In this document: one piece after another, positions 1 to 10,939 of the stretch
Layout: the number at the start of each line of letters is the position of its first letter
Position numbering within the stretch: the first letter of the stretch is position 1
NCBI GenBank assembly: GCA_003117195.1
Contig: BDSI01000153.1
Location: 205,111 to 269,110, forward strand
Reading direction: 5' to 3'
Length of the DNA: 64,000 bases
Source of the DNA: Eudorina sp. 2006-703-Eu-15
Lineage: Eukaryota; Chlorophyta; Chlorophyceae; Chlamydomonadales; Volvocaceae
Position numbers and translations under genes: made by a program
The notes under the pieces: generated by a model
What the model was told of the DNA's origin: nothing
Seen by the model: only the letters and a program-made list of their open reading frames with translations
The model's database searches: none

Positions 1-154
1 GCTGCGGCATGTGTGCGTTACTCTGACACCCGCGATCATGCAGCATAAGCTACGAAGCAGGCATCTATTAGCTCCGTGCGTTCCTGGTCTACCTATCTCC
101 AACGCATGCCCACGTAGCCCACGCCCGCAGCGATTGACATAACCAACGGCGTAC

Positions 155-598
155 CTTGTCTCGGACGTTGTACATATTAACCAATGGCCATTCGCCAAAG
201 TTGGGGTCGGCCGTTAGAAAAAGATCGCGTTGCACCACAAACGGAAGGCCACCGGTGTAAGACGCCCAGGCTGACTCGGGCACCAGAAGTTCCATCGTTG
301 AAATGTATATGACACGGACATTGTTGTTTGTGAACGCGGCCACATACTGTTCACCAGTTGTGATGTACGCAACGTCCGAACTCAGCTGTCTCCGTTCAAG
401 TGCCCCTCCTGGTCGCGCCACGGCTTGCGTATTAAGCGCGTGAGGCGGTCCGCTAGGTCGAGAAGCTTGTCCGAAAGATATGGCCAAAAAATATGTTATG
501 AACTTGACAAAACTTGATGCTGCGTAGGCCTCAAAAGCCCTCGAGTGCCGCCGTAGCGACATAGCTGCACTTAAAGTGTGCCAAAGTTCATATACCAT
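155..598 (-). CDS. First exon of a partial gene, possible secreted or surface protein
   Basis: An open exon of 148 codons starts at an ATG at 598. It ends with an in-phase donor (AAG|GTACGC) at 155, so the gene probably continues past the left edge of the window. Residues about 30-46 form a hydrophobic stretch (FVKFITYFLAISFGQ) that could be a signal anchor. The later part (DVAYITTGEQYVAAF, VRVIYIST, then a W-P-L-V-N motif) recalls N-termini of algal beta-helix-like extracellular proteins. That resemblance is an impression only. No catalytic motif is visible and I assign no function. Confidence 0.4.
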
Positions 599-1971
599 CA
601 AATCTATATCCTGCTATATAACCACTTTTACCTACAAATTGTTTGAAACGCGTAAGCATGCGTATCACCGGCAGCAGTACAAGTAAGCAGCAGGCAAGAA
701 GGCAGGATAACCAGGCATGAAAGTCATGCACAATCTCTGTACGAGCCTAATCCAAGGGAACTGTCTACTCGTTGGCATATGGTGCGCGTTTCTGGCACCA
801 TAAACAAGATCAAGTAGTTTCTCAATAAATCGTAGAGTTGTTTGTTGATGGATTACAAGTTCATGTTCTTGTAGGAACTCGATCGCGATTATGATCGGCC
901 GGAAAGGTACTGCCTGTCTGGGAGGAAGGTAACAGTGAGCATTGCCCCCTTACTGGCCTACTCACCAGGCGACAAACTTACTCATATGTTATTTGTGAGC
1001 TTTGACTGAATGTTCCGTTTCTCTTAAATCTGAGAGTGGTGAGAGTGCGGCACCAGAAAACCTTTGAACTCGACTTCGCCTTAATACGGCTAGGCACAGA
1101 AGTTATCACATGTTGTTTATTACAACATGTTTTGATCCACGCTATCATGTCCTGAATGATCCCGGTTGTGAGCTCTGTTTATATGCAAATGTCTGGAACA
1201 GGAAGTTATGATTTTGACTAATCCAGACGACAAGTCCCGCGCGGCCGGCTCTGGCTGCCAGGCTCCTTTTCTAGCTCCTTAAGTATTCTCGGGATCTACA
1301 TGGTCGAACATATAATCCCAATGAATATGCCTCTCATCCTGTGTATAAAAAGGCATTGCATGATGAAATGAAAGCATTTGTTCGCACAGCAGGTAACTTC
1401 CTACGTACGTACCATAATCACGGCTATTGCTATATCCGGATAAGGTGCGCTTCGCAGGAGCCAGTTAACTTATACCCGGAATTCTTACGAAGTACCCATT
1501 TTTTCCAACGAAAAAGAGGGTTATTAGAATTCCTGAAGTGCGGTACAAGTGTACGGGCGAGCCAGCAAAGACAACGGACGGAGGCGAGTGACTTGGGTAA
1601 ATTACCCCCGAATGATGAGACGAACGTTGTACAGTTCACCAAAAGGATTTGTAAACGAAATTATGGGAAGGGAGTGTGGATGTTGTCCTGACTAATCGCG
1701 ATTATCGCGTCGTTGTAATCGGGTCAACGAAGGATCAACTTGGCGTAAAATATGATGAGGCCATGATTGGTTTTCAAGCAAGGAATAGTCAGGAAACGGG
1801 ATGTTTACGGGATGCATACGACGTTCCAGTTGATGTTGAGGTGTAAGATAATGTTTAAACGAAAGAAACCGCCGGTTGAGCGATGGGGACCGTAGCTTGG
1901 TTATCACGTCTTGTAGGTGGAGCGGTGGACGTGTTGTGTAGACAGGAAGAAGGTGGCAGTGGCCATGAGTG
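599..1971. other. No gene recognised
   Basis: AT-richer sequence without a convincing exon. An open stretch at 1341-1691 (plus) lacks an ATG start, family motifs or splice context, and I consider it chance. A short inverted motif (ACATGTTGTTTATTACAACATGT-like, near 1108-1130) is the only visible structure. Confidence 0.4.
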
Positions 1972-2047
1972 TGATGGCTACTCAGGGAGTTGAACCCCGA
2001 CCCCACGCCTAATAGCGTGTGGGCTACCGAGCGTAGCCACCTCGCCC
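1972..2047 (-). repeat. tRNA-like sequence (SINE head or tRNA pseudogene)
   Basis: Read on the minus strand, an A-box-like TGGCTACGCTCGGTAG (2024-2039) is followed by a B-box-like GGTTCAACTCC (1986-1996). The start-to-start spacing is about 44 nt, the same as in tRNA genes. Between them is a hairpin with CACGC/GCGTG arms, and a T-arm-like stem surrounds the TTCAACT loop. The acceptor stem pairs at only about 4 of 7 positions and the anticodon-arm loop has 6 nt, so a functional tRNA is unlikely. A tRNA-derived SINE with a pol III promoter, or a decayed tRNA, fits best. Confidence 0.4.
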
Positions 2048-2898
2048 GACCACGTGAGGAGTGGTGGGTTCATCGGTGATAGGAGGAGGAGTGGGTTTAT
2101 TATTGCGCGTGATCCGCCGCTCTGCCAGGCGTGCCCAATATGCGCCAACGCAATTTGCAGCGCAAGCGTATCACACATAGGGCGTAACCGCCGCAATCGC
2201 TAGTTATTTCCGTCTCAAGACTATCCGGTCGAGCGTTGCGGGCCTCATGGCGCGCGAAAGGCTTGTGTAGTAGCTAAGCGATCAAGGAATGCATAACAAC
2301 ATGTATTCCAGGCAGCAGCTATTAGACGTCTGGTAAAGTACTCCAGAGAATGGTCCACAGGCGCCGCGGTAGCACACACACAGGGCAGCGCAATGTACAT
2401 CACGAACCCTCATAACGGGTGTGAGCAGGCAGGCACACGCTGGATGGGCGCCAGCCGCAGCCGCACCCTTAGTGATCAAGCCGCCGAGCTAGGGTATAGG
2501 CGTCGCCGCAATTGTTAAGTAAACAGCACAGCGACGACAAGTCCCTTCATGCATGTTGCAGCATGGATAATGTTGCCTCGTTACGAATTGGTACTCGGAA
2601 ACAGCGTGGATGAGACACCTTATAAAAACAGCCCTGAGACGCCGCGGTTGCACACACCCTTAGTTATGAAGCAGCTGAGCTAGATTATAGGCGACACTGC
2701 AATTGATGAGTACACTGTACAACGACGACAATTCCCTTAGTATGGTGTAGCACGGACTGGGTACTCAGATACAACGCGGAGGAGCAGAGCAACGATTGTG
2801 TCCACGACCCAAAACCTAGATTGGTGTAACCGGAATTCCTCGCCCCCCTCTCCCTGCCGTGCCCCAGGCACGTGTCGACGACGGTCCTTCGGTCGCTC
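2048..2898. other. No gene recognised
   Basis: No exon with family motifs. Two loosely similar stretches (about 2340-2530 and 2635-2790) share phrases such as GACGACAA, TAGGCG and CAGCCG. They may be diverged copies of one repeat. Confidence 0.3.
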
Positions 2899-4002
2899 TT
2901 ACTCAGCCTGGCCGATGGTGGTGGAAACTACATCCGAAATGGTGACGATACGCAGTCCCCACGCCTCGATGGCGAAGGAGATCGTCGCGGTGAAGGGTGT
3001 GGTGATGCCCTCGCACGCCTGGGCCACCGTCGCTGGCCACCGTCGCCACCGGTGCTCCTCATCGAGGTCTGCGGTCAGGTAGTCCTGCAGCTCCGGAAAG
3101 TGTTGCAGCAGGTGGTTGTCGGCAACGGCGGCTATCACCGGCTGCACGACTCCGGGGAGCCTGCAAGAGAAGGGTAGGACCGGGTGCTGCAGCCCATCAG
3201 CAACTGGGTTGGTCGTGGGAATCAGGGTCAGGACTGCCCCTACGATGTCGCTGCCGGTGTGGGCTGGCGCGGATGGGAGCGTACGGCAGTCCCAATCGTC
3301 TGGAGCTGGCCTGTCCCCCCCGATGAGCAACGGCCGCCGGATGTCGAACATGGGTCGCAGGACCCCGGCAAGCCGGCCACGGGGGTCGATTTTCGTGAAC
3401 GCCACCCCGGTGGCCCATACGACGGTGCGGCTCTCTTGCAGGGCGGTGTCGGACCTGGTGAGGGTCGGATACTGCGGGTACCCGGGTGTCGCATCGGAGG
3501 TGTACCCGACTACTTCCGCCAGTGAAAAACCCCTGCCGTCGATACCCTCGTAGTGCCCGGCATTCAGGCGGTTGGCGAAGTACAACAATGAGATGACATG
3601 AGTGGGTTCGCTGGGGACAATCTGGCTCGTGCAGACATACTCTTCCCCCTCCAGCTGCCAGATGAGGATGACCGTCTGTAGCAACTGCGCCAACAACGCC
3701 AGCTCAATTTCAGTCAGGAACGTGCGAGGCTCCCGTATCCAGCGAGAGTATGAGCTCGCGGACGCCAGGTTCACGGCTGCGTACGGCGCTCCTTCATGCG
3801 CTACTACAAGCGCATTGTTTCGCGTGTAATGGCCGTGGATAAGGCAATTGCAGCACAGAATGCCTAGGAGCTGACGGCACGCCAGAACAGCCCCACTTCT
3901 CAAGCCGCGAGGCACATGCCACAGCAAAGCATGAAGAGCACATGACCCGTCTCCTGGTGTCGGACTCGTAATACAATACTGCTGCGGTATGCGGCAAGCC
4001 AT
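2899..4002 (-). CDS. OTU-family cysteine protease (deubiquitinase-like), intronless ORF
   Basis: A 367-residue uninterrupted ORF with an ATG start and TAA stop. Residues 16-26 (PGDGSCALHAL) give the OTU catalytic Asp18 and Cys21. TEIELALLAQLL (97-108) matches the helix that follows in OTU domains. NRLNAGHYEGI supplies the catalytic His150 in the usual N-x-HY context. The OTU core therefore spans roughly residues 10-155. The remaining 210 residues show no domain I recognise. OTU enzymes cleave ubiquitin linkages, but OTU domains are also carried by several transposable elements and large DNA viruses. The ORF is intronless and sits in repeat-rich DNA, unlike the intron-dense housekeeping genes here, so a mobile-element origin is possible. 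The substrate cannot be inferred. Confidence 0.7.
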   Translation of the reverse strand: MACRIPQQYCITSPTPGDGSCALHALLWHVPRGLRSGAVLACRQLLGILCCNCLIHGHYTRNNALVVAHEGAPYAAVNLASASSYSRWIREPRTFLTEIELALLAQLLQTVILIWQLEGEEYVCTSQIVPSEPTHVISLLYFANRLNAGHYEGIDGRGFSLAEVVGYTSDATPGYPQYPTLTRSDTALQESRTVVWATGVAFTKIDPRGRLAGVLRPMFDIRRPLLIGGDRPAPDDWDCRTLPSAPAHTGSDIVGAVLTLIPTTNPVADGLQHPVLPFSCRLPGVVQPVIAAVADNHLLQHFPELQDYLTADLDEEHRWRRWPATVAQACEGITTPFTATISFAIEAWGLRIVTISDVVSTTIGQAE

Positions 4003-6239
4003 CGGATATCAAGGACTTTTACAGAGGCGTTTCACTAGGTAGGTCCACACCGCCGTCCTCTATCAGCAAAGTTCGGCGCTCGACTAGGAAGGTCCACACA
4101 GCGTCACTACACCGTCAAAGGCCGGCTTTCGAGTTAGCATTTTTGGCTGCGGAGACCTTCCTCTTACGGAATGAACCTGACCGTTATTGGAGTTGCAAAA
4201 CTCGGACGTCCAATGAAAACTGATTGATCAGTGCGAATGAGGAATGAGTAAGGTAAGAAAGAGGCCTAGATGTCAAGGACGAGATGAGTGACTGTGAATG
4301 CCGACCCCAAAAGGGATCAGACGACGTCAGTGTTGTCCTTGGTATTGTCGATCGGGGTGATGTGAGGCGGGGTTCGAGGTCCCGGGGCGGACTGTGCTGG
4401 TGCCTTCACATTGAGATTGAGATGCTGTCGGGGGTTTATCAGGTGCAGATGGTGTTTCGGGCATGGGTGACGCTTGCCCCTAGAATTGGTGAGGTGCAGA
4501 TGGGATTAGGCCCGGGTGGGGATGCGGTCGCTGGGGGCATGCCAGCAGGTACAGATAGCACTTCGGCAGGGGTCAGGTTGGGTGCCAATGGGGGATATTC
4601 CTGCACTTTGAAGGTTACGTACAGACGGGGTCGGGCCCGGGTACGGTAAGCCTTTGCGACGTACATTGCCCCAAAGCATGGATGGGATGCAGTTGGGGGT
4701 TTTCCAGGTATAGGTGGATTACCGGGAGGGGTCCAGGATGCGTGGGTTTGGACATGTCTGGGGTGTACATGCCCTGAGAAGGTCCGAAATGCAGATGGTA
4801 TCAGGCAAAGTCGGGCTTGGCCCGAGAGGTCCAACGAAACAGGTGCAGATGGGGCCTGGAAGAACCCCTGCATTGCCTCCACGTACGAATATTGGCATAT
4901 GCCGCTAAGACGTTGGGGGCGGGGCGGAGGTGGCACCAGCGGCGGCGGTCGTGGTGGGCAGTGCGCCGGTCAAAGTAGGAGGACTGCGGCAATGCGCGGA
5001 TGAGAGTGTGGTTCTTGGCATTGCCGGTGTCATGCGTCAGTGGGGTCGGGCCACGGACCGACTGGACCTTCGTCCAGTCGACATGCTACCATGTGGACGT
5101 CGTCTACATCGATACACCCTGCTTCGCCGAAATGTATGCATCATTCATGAGGATTCATGCTCGCTTTCAATCAAGTGATGCGATCGGCCCCCTACGCCCT
5201 TCTTCACATCCTTTCATCAAACCTACACAAAACAAAAAGCGGGATTGCCGTAGGCCCTTCTCGTACGAATGGAGGGTTAAGCACCAGAGGAATTGTGATG
5301 TCATTTTGTGGTGACCAGTACACACGTGGGGCAGTAACGGCGCGGTACAGCCGCATTGTCAATGATGCATATGCCCACTGTTCAGGCGGTATCAGGAGTT
5401 GGAGAGAAAGAGAAACAGTTGCCGAACCGAGAACGATGATCGGCATGGAGAAGCGGGTTCGTAGGAGGTAAACCGAAAGCGTTGCACCGGGGCCGTCGCC
5501 ATCAAACGTGTTCCGAAGTAGCAGACGATTGGCAACATAACGCGGCACCGAAATGCCGAGACAGGGCAATGCACATCAGGAGATCGGAACGCGGTTGTAA
5601 CTTTGCGGTACCGGTAACTGTTGAGGTGCACTGAAAGGCATCCGTGCAGGGCAACACGGTGTTCATAAGTCATGGAATGGAGAGGAATTTTGATCGAGTG
5701 CCATTGAGAAGGACAAGGAGTCCATGAAAGAAAGAGATCGGAACGCGGCGCCTGCGACGACTTAAAGACCTGCTGCGTGAAGATGTACTGGAGATGTTTA
5801 TGGAGCCTTGCATCTATCAGAGTGGAAGATTGGTGGAATGCGGCTGTAACTGGGCAGTAATGATAACCCGGTTGGAGACGCACTGAAAGGCGTCGGGACA
5901 GGGAAATGTAAAAAAACTGCATGAAGGAATGGATTTGGCTTCCGACAGATTGTACCTGAAGTAGGCAACGCAGGAGCTGAAGGGATCCCGGAACGCGACG
6001 CCCTACCTGGCAACGATTAACTGAAGGATGGCTCCACTAATTTGGCTGCTCAAATGGCAACTGAAATATGCATAGAAGGTTGCTTAATACACGAGTTGTA
6101 ATCGTTGAACCCAATAGACGGGGACAGTTGTAAAGTTTCGGTAGGACAAGCAAGCATGACCCTGTCCTCCGGAGGCAAGGGCGCCCATGCTTCCAGGGGT
6201 AAACCAAGAACGAAAGCTTGGCATTAACAGTAAAGCGAA
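4003..6239. other. Degenerate repeat-rich region, no gene recognised
   Basis: Between 4430 and 4870 the phrase GGTGCAGATGG recurs (near 4442, 4493, 4792 and 4843) in otherwise unrelated sequence, which looks like an old tandem array. Around 5580-5660 and 5825-5910 two segments share GGAACGCGG or GGAATGCGG, TTGTAACT, CACTGAAAGGC(A/G)TC and (G/A)CAGGG in the same order, consistent with a diverged duplication about 245 bp apart. Open frames on both strands here lack motifs. Confidence 0.3.
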
Positions 6240-7298
6240 ATGTCAATTAGAACCTTGCGAACCGTCCTTGGCCTAGTAATCGCGGTCCTCAGCGGGCTGT
6301 TGGTAACTGCAAGCATCAAGGCGACCGTGGCAATGCAGAACACGGGTCTGTCACAACGCAACAGTTGGGGTATGGTGGTGTTGGGGCAAATGGCCATGCT
6401 CCAAAGCAGCCTGTCAGCGGGCTTCGAATGCTGTCAGACCCCAGCAAGGGTGGCTCGTGGGACAGGGGCCCCCCACTTGGGCTGGTGTATGTAGTGTATG
6501 TGCTACAGCAGGAGGAGTGTTTGCGGCAGGCAACCCGAGGGGAGGATGTACTTGACAGCGCTGTCCGAGCCGCCCGTGAGCGAGCCCTGTTACTGATGCA
6601 GTCTTTGCACCAGACAAGCAGCGGTGAAGATCAACTGGACAGTGCTGTCCGAAGTGCCAGGGAACGAGCTGCAGCTCGCCTTGGGCAGGCCCAAGCCGTC
6701 AGGATGTCGCCAGCAGCATCACCTATTAATCCTGGTGAGATCGAGGCACTCCGCAGGCAAGGACGACAGGATAGTGTTACCAGTGTGGTGTAGTTGATGC
6801 AGGCTATATGAACGTCCCGCTTCTAGTGGCCCAAAACCAAGTGGCACAGTTGGAATGCTTGTTGGACCCCACGAGGGTCACACCGGCTCATCCCGGCTTA
6901 AGTCGAATGGTGCTGCTGCTGGCGAATGAATCAGCTAGGTTGGCTGCAGCCACTCTGCGGGAACGGCGTCAAGCAGCATTCACCCAGCGCCAGGAGATGC
7001 AGGGTACAGGTAAGGAAATGAAGTGGCTGTGGATGGCGCGGCGGATGAATGTCCCTCACGTCAAGCAGGCATCAATTGACATCGCACGCGCGCAGGGCGG
7101 GAGAGGCTTGCCATGCTGGAGACATTGCGACCACCAATGCGTATCATCTTTGGACGTGATCCGACCCGGCCCACATCAACTAGTCCCAACCTGGCAAGGC
7201 TGTTGTCCATGGCTGAGGCAGGCGCAGGTGTGACAATTGGAGATATTCTCGTGCATGAGAAAGGTGGTCACCCCTGCGCTTCCGATGTCGTGAGCTAA
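6240..7298 (+). other. Weak coding potential with an internal duplication
   Basis: A plus-strand frame starting at ATG 6240 opens with a hydrophobic segment (LGLVIAVLSGLLVTASI) resembling a signal anchor. A second frame (6365-6793) contains two copies of an EDxLDSAVRxARERA motif about 34 residues apart. A third (6808-7233) has ESARLAAATLRERRQAAF of similar style. These could be exons of one Ala/Arg-rich, helix-forming protein, but I could not join them with convincing splice sites and no family is recognised. Confidence 0.25.
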
Positions 7299-7698
7299 AA
7301 GGTCCCATTGCAGGAGGGGGGGGAGGACCATCCTCATCGCTTCGTCGGCGACAGGGTAATGACGCCCCAACTTTAACCTGGCGGGATCTGCTAGCCTGCG
7401 CTGTGCATGCTTCGTTCATGCCGTTCCCACGTAACACCACATACACACAGTAATAAGATACCACAAATTCCGGGATTGCTGCAGGCCCTTCTTGTTACAT
7501 GTGCACATTGACACGTGCAATTCGCCTATGTGCACAAATAATCCTGAGTGAAACGAAAGAAAACCAAGCAAGGTTTCCTGTGTATTTGCCGAAAGCGTCT
7601 TCGGCTGACAGAGAGTACGGCGGGGCCGTACGGTTGCGAGTGAAGTAAATTATGTCGCGGAGAGCGCGACTGAAAGAGTAATTTCGCGAGTTCATATC

Positions 7699-7736
7699 GT
7701 CAGTACTGACACTGCCATACATATATGTATGGCAGT
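7699..7736. repeat. Two adjoining perfect palindromes
   Basis: Positions 7699-7710 (GTCAGTACTGAC) are a perfect 12-nt palindrome. They are followed directly by a perfect 26-nt palindrome at 7711-7736, whose half-site is ACTGCCATACATA. Such sites can be protein-binding sites, cruciform-forming sequences or transposon-end remnants. Nothing nearby decides between these. Confidence 0.6.
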
Positions 7737-8832
7737 ATATACCGTCCCGCGGCAGATAGTCCAGTCGGTTACTAGGCTCGCCTCCCTGCCTGGATTACGC
7801 GTGCGTCTGGGTCTATATCACGTACCCGCGCTCTATTCCTGCTGCAGGACCTTGCTTGCGTGATATCTAATCAATGACCAACAACTGTGCACGCGAGCAC
7901 GACACGAGTAGCAGTACGTCAACACTCAGAATCGATGAAGCCCGGACGTCATAAGAAGCGCTGGCATGGGACGGCACACTTAACGTTGGTCAGGTGCTGG
8001 ATTGGTCATACTGAGGTATACGAGACTGTGAAGCACAGTCGCCTGCGGAAATGCGGATGGCAAAGGCAGTTTTGTCCGGAGTACGTATGATGGCTGGGGC
8101 CCAGCGTCTCTCACTCCCGCGTTCTTCCTTTTTATTACTGCAGACCTGCTAGAGTACTGCTCCATGCCTATTATTTCTGCAGCAGCCCTTCGGCATCGAC
8201 TTGTGCACGCACTTATCGGTAGGTGCGCCGTTCGGAGTTCGTAATGGGTCCTGATGCATCGATGACTGCATCCGTCTTTATTTCGGGCATTCGAAAAGAT
8301 GGAAGGAATACAGTTGTTCAAATGCAAACCGAGGTGACAGAAGGGAGACCAATGGCCTTGACCCTGTCTGACTGGGCGACAGCAGCGGAAGCGTGCAGTA
8401 TATCGGAAAGAAAAGCCACAATTATTAAGGACGTCTGTAACGGTTACAGCGGACCCCGCGGGTCATCGGTGACAGCCAAAGCTTCCTCACCATACACTGC
8501 GTAAACGAACCTGCGCCACCATGGCGCACCGGACAGGCTCCCCAACTGCACCGAAACACTCCCCGTGCCCACCCTACCAGCAGGGAACCATGCTAAACCA
8601 TCCCTAATCGTGGCCGCGGGTCGCTTGGGAACCTTGCACGCACCCGAAGAAGGCGGTCTAGGTATGTTCGCCTATATTCCGGCGGGTGTCATCACCATGG
8701 ACAACGTCCGTCTGTAATTTTGGAGGCCGTTTATACTCAGTGTCCGTCACGACTGTGTATCACACGGCCGTGTATGCAAAAATACCCGGATAGGCTATTA
8801 TCCGAGGGTGTAGACACGGTCGAATATAGCCG
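7737..8832. other. No gene recognised; contains a short SINE-like match
   Basis: No supported exon. At about 8446-8477 the sequence GTTACAGCGGACCCC, then a G-rich gap and TCATCGGTG, matches the 3'-end repeat seen at 18.5 kb and 33.6 kb. It lacks the GTATACCA end found in those two copies. Confidence 0.35.
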
Positions 8833-8990
8833 GTGCGTGTTGACACTAGGATATACATCGTCGTGCGTGTCAACACGGCCTGGATATACACTGACCGTGT
8901 TTACATGGCTTAGCTATATATACACTGGCCGTGTTTACATACCCTGGCTATACACTAGGCGTGTTTACACGGCCGGGCTATACACTTCAT
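8833..8990. repeat. Degenerate tandem repeat, about 30-34 bp unit
   Basis: About five copies of a unit beginning GTG(C/T)(G/T)TG or GTGTTTACA, then a GGCC-like core and TATACACT. Weaker copies extend left to about 8730. Copies differ at several positions, so the array is old. A translated frame reads as Tyr-rich repeats but has no other coding evidence. Confidence 0.55.
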
Positions 8991-10141
8991 ATAAACACTG
9001 TGGATTTATAGCTTGCGGTGTAAAAATGATGAAAGGACACGAGTCGTTACAAGGGGGGCCCTCTCTTCGTTTGTTGTCCATCCACCCGTGCACCAGCAAC
9101 TGGTAGCAATGTGTACCCGCGGTCCATGGCGGGCGGACCCTATGTGCACCCTCGCTCCACGCATATACGTTCGTTGCTTCGTTAACAAACGAACAAAGGT
9201 CACACACACATGCTCATATGTTCGAAGCCAGTCACAACATGTCGATCAGAATCCCAAATGTCAGCGGTGAGAACAAAATGAAGTTTTTGCAGATGTACTT
9301 TACTCCAATGCACGCAAGAACGAAACCTTCGTTTATTAGAACATTTTCCATCACCCACAGATATGACCACTTACAACAGGACTTCGTCACTTGCTTCGTT
9401 CATTCGTTGTACGTACCTTGTTCAAATCACATGACCAACGGAATACGGCTGCTCAGGCACCGTTATGCCCGGCGCAAATTTATTATTATTATCTTTCAAA
9501 AACGCACAACTCCCATGCACTGCCCTTCACATGCTTTCGTCGCGCCTGCAGACGTGTCCGGTAAGGGGCCCACAAAGGACGGCGGGGTCCCTCACGATGG
9601 ACAAGAGGTGCTGTGGGAATGCCCCCACCAACTCATTCAAGATAAAGTAAGCTTCCTGCCCGTCATCCTGGGCCGTGCCATTCTCCTCCCAACACCTTGG
9701 CTGCAGGAACCTGCATCCCGGACGGCCCCATGACCAAACATCTGGATGAGCCTGTCACGGCCCTGAAAACCCAGCCACAACATCCGACAATTCACACGTC
9801 ATCGAATTTCCAACCAGATGCATGCCACGTTGCCACCACATGACCATCGCCCGATTCCGCTGCCTAGCAAATCCCGTCCCTGGGAATCCCAGGTCCATGC
9901 GACTCCAAAACCTCCATTCACAGCTCATGTACGATAAGTGAGCATGGCCGTTGATTTCGCTGCCAGCAGGGATTTCACGCAGCGCTGCTGTCAGTCCCTC
10001 AGCAGAAGGTAGCACCATCCTTTCAACGCGGCTAGACTATACCCATGGTGTTTCCATTTCCCGCACACGAAAGAACTAACGGCAGATGACAGTCACCAGC
10101 GCAGCGACCTCGACACAAAGCTGCAGATTGTGTTTGTAGCG
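8991..10141. other. No gene recognised
   Basis: Several short open frames on both strands, for example 9218-9733 plus and 9755-10018 minus. None carries a family motif or splice context that I trust. Confidence 0.35.
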
Positions 10142-10335
10142 CCCAACCGGGCACTACCACACCAGAGGCAGGGCAACCCAAAATGTTTCGCGTAGGGATG
10201 CACCTATGGGAGGATACTGCCAGGCGCCCAGGATCGTTTGCGGGTTCGAGTCGATACCAGTAGCTTGTTTACTTGCTACACGAGATTAGTCAGCGCGAAC
10301 GGGAAGCAGAAGCAGCGTTTTGTCCTAAGGCCACT
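10142..10335 (-). repeat. Truncated direct LTR copy (candidate 3' LTR)
   Basis: Same orientation as the LTR at 16672-16912 and aligns with it from the inner CCCAACCGGG end through AAGGCCACT. The roughly 50 bp that should follow is missing in this orientation. No primer-binding site adjoins its lower end (10141 and below), as expected for a 3' LTR rather than a 5' LTR. Confidence 0.7.
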
Positions 10336-10336
10336 C

Positions 10337-10600
10337 TGAGGGGAAACTCTTGATCCCCTCCAGTTCAGCCAAAACCCCTGGGCCTAGTGGCCTTAGGACA
10401 AAACGCTGCTTCCGCTTCCCGCTCGCGCTGACTAATCTCGTGTAGCAAGTAAACAAGCTACTGGTATCGACTCCAACCCGCAAACGATCCTGGGCGCCTG
10501 GCAGTATCCTCCCATAGGTGCATCCCTACGCGAAAATATTTGGGTTGATTGCCCTCTGGTTACTCGGGTGTGGTAGTGCCCGGTTGGATGGTATCGAGAC
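10337..10600 (+). repeat. Inverted LTR copy plus primer-site-like tail
   Basis: Reverse complement of the LTR at 16672-16912 over its whole length, including the roughly 50-bp outer segment that forms the loop next to the direct copy. Its inner end reads CCCGGTTGGA then TGGTATCGAGAC, so the inverted similarity includes the start of the primer-binding site. With 10142-10335 it forms a hairpin of about 195-bp arms. With 16651-16912 it gives the element terminal inverted repeats of about 260 bp. Confidence 0.75.
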
Positions 10601-10939
10601 ACGACCCCGGACGGCCGTAGGGACAATCCCTTTCGGGGCTTCCGGCGCGGAGGAGCCGGCTGGCACTTTACGAGCGGACGCCGCGCGGGCCGCGCCGGCG
10701 CCATGACGGGCTTCAGGTGAGGCTACCGTGATTAAGGCGGTAGGATTATTCTCTTTGTGCTCGGGAGCCGCCAACTGTTTGCGCTTGGCGTCATCCCGCT
10801 GCTGCCGGGCCTTTGCCTTCGTCAAGTTGTCTTGCACTTGCCGGGCCGTCTGCTCCAGCCGCGCGCGGCGCTGCTCGAGAGCGGCATAATCTTCTGCGCA
10901 GGCTTCCTCCTGCGCCCCTTCTTGCGCGAGCGCGCGGGC

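Noticed and set aside
1972..2047. Functional tRNA gene
   Set aside because: Acceptor stem pairing is poor and the anticodon-arm loop has six nucleotides.
4439..4936. Coding gene at 4.3-5.0 kb
   Set aside because: Both strands are open, with low-complexity composition, no motif and no splice context.
9218..10018. Open frames around 9.2-10.0 kb
   Set aside because: Composition and lack of motifs are as expected by chance.
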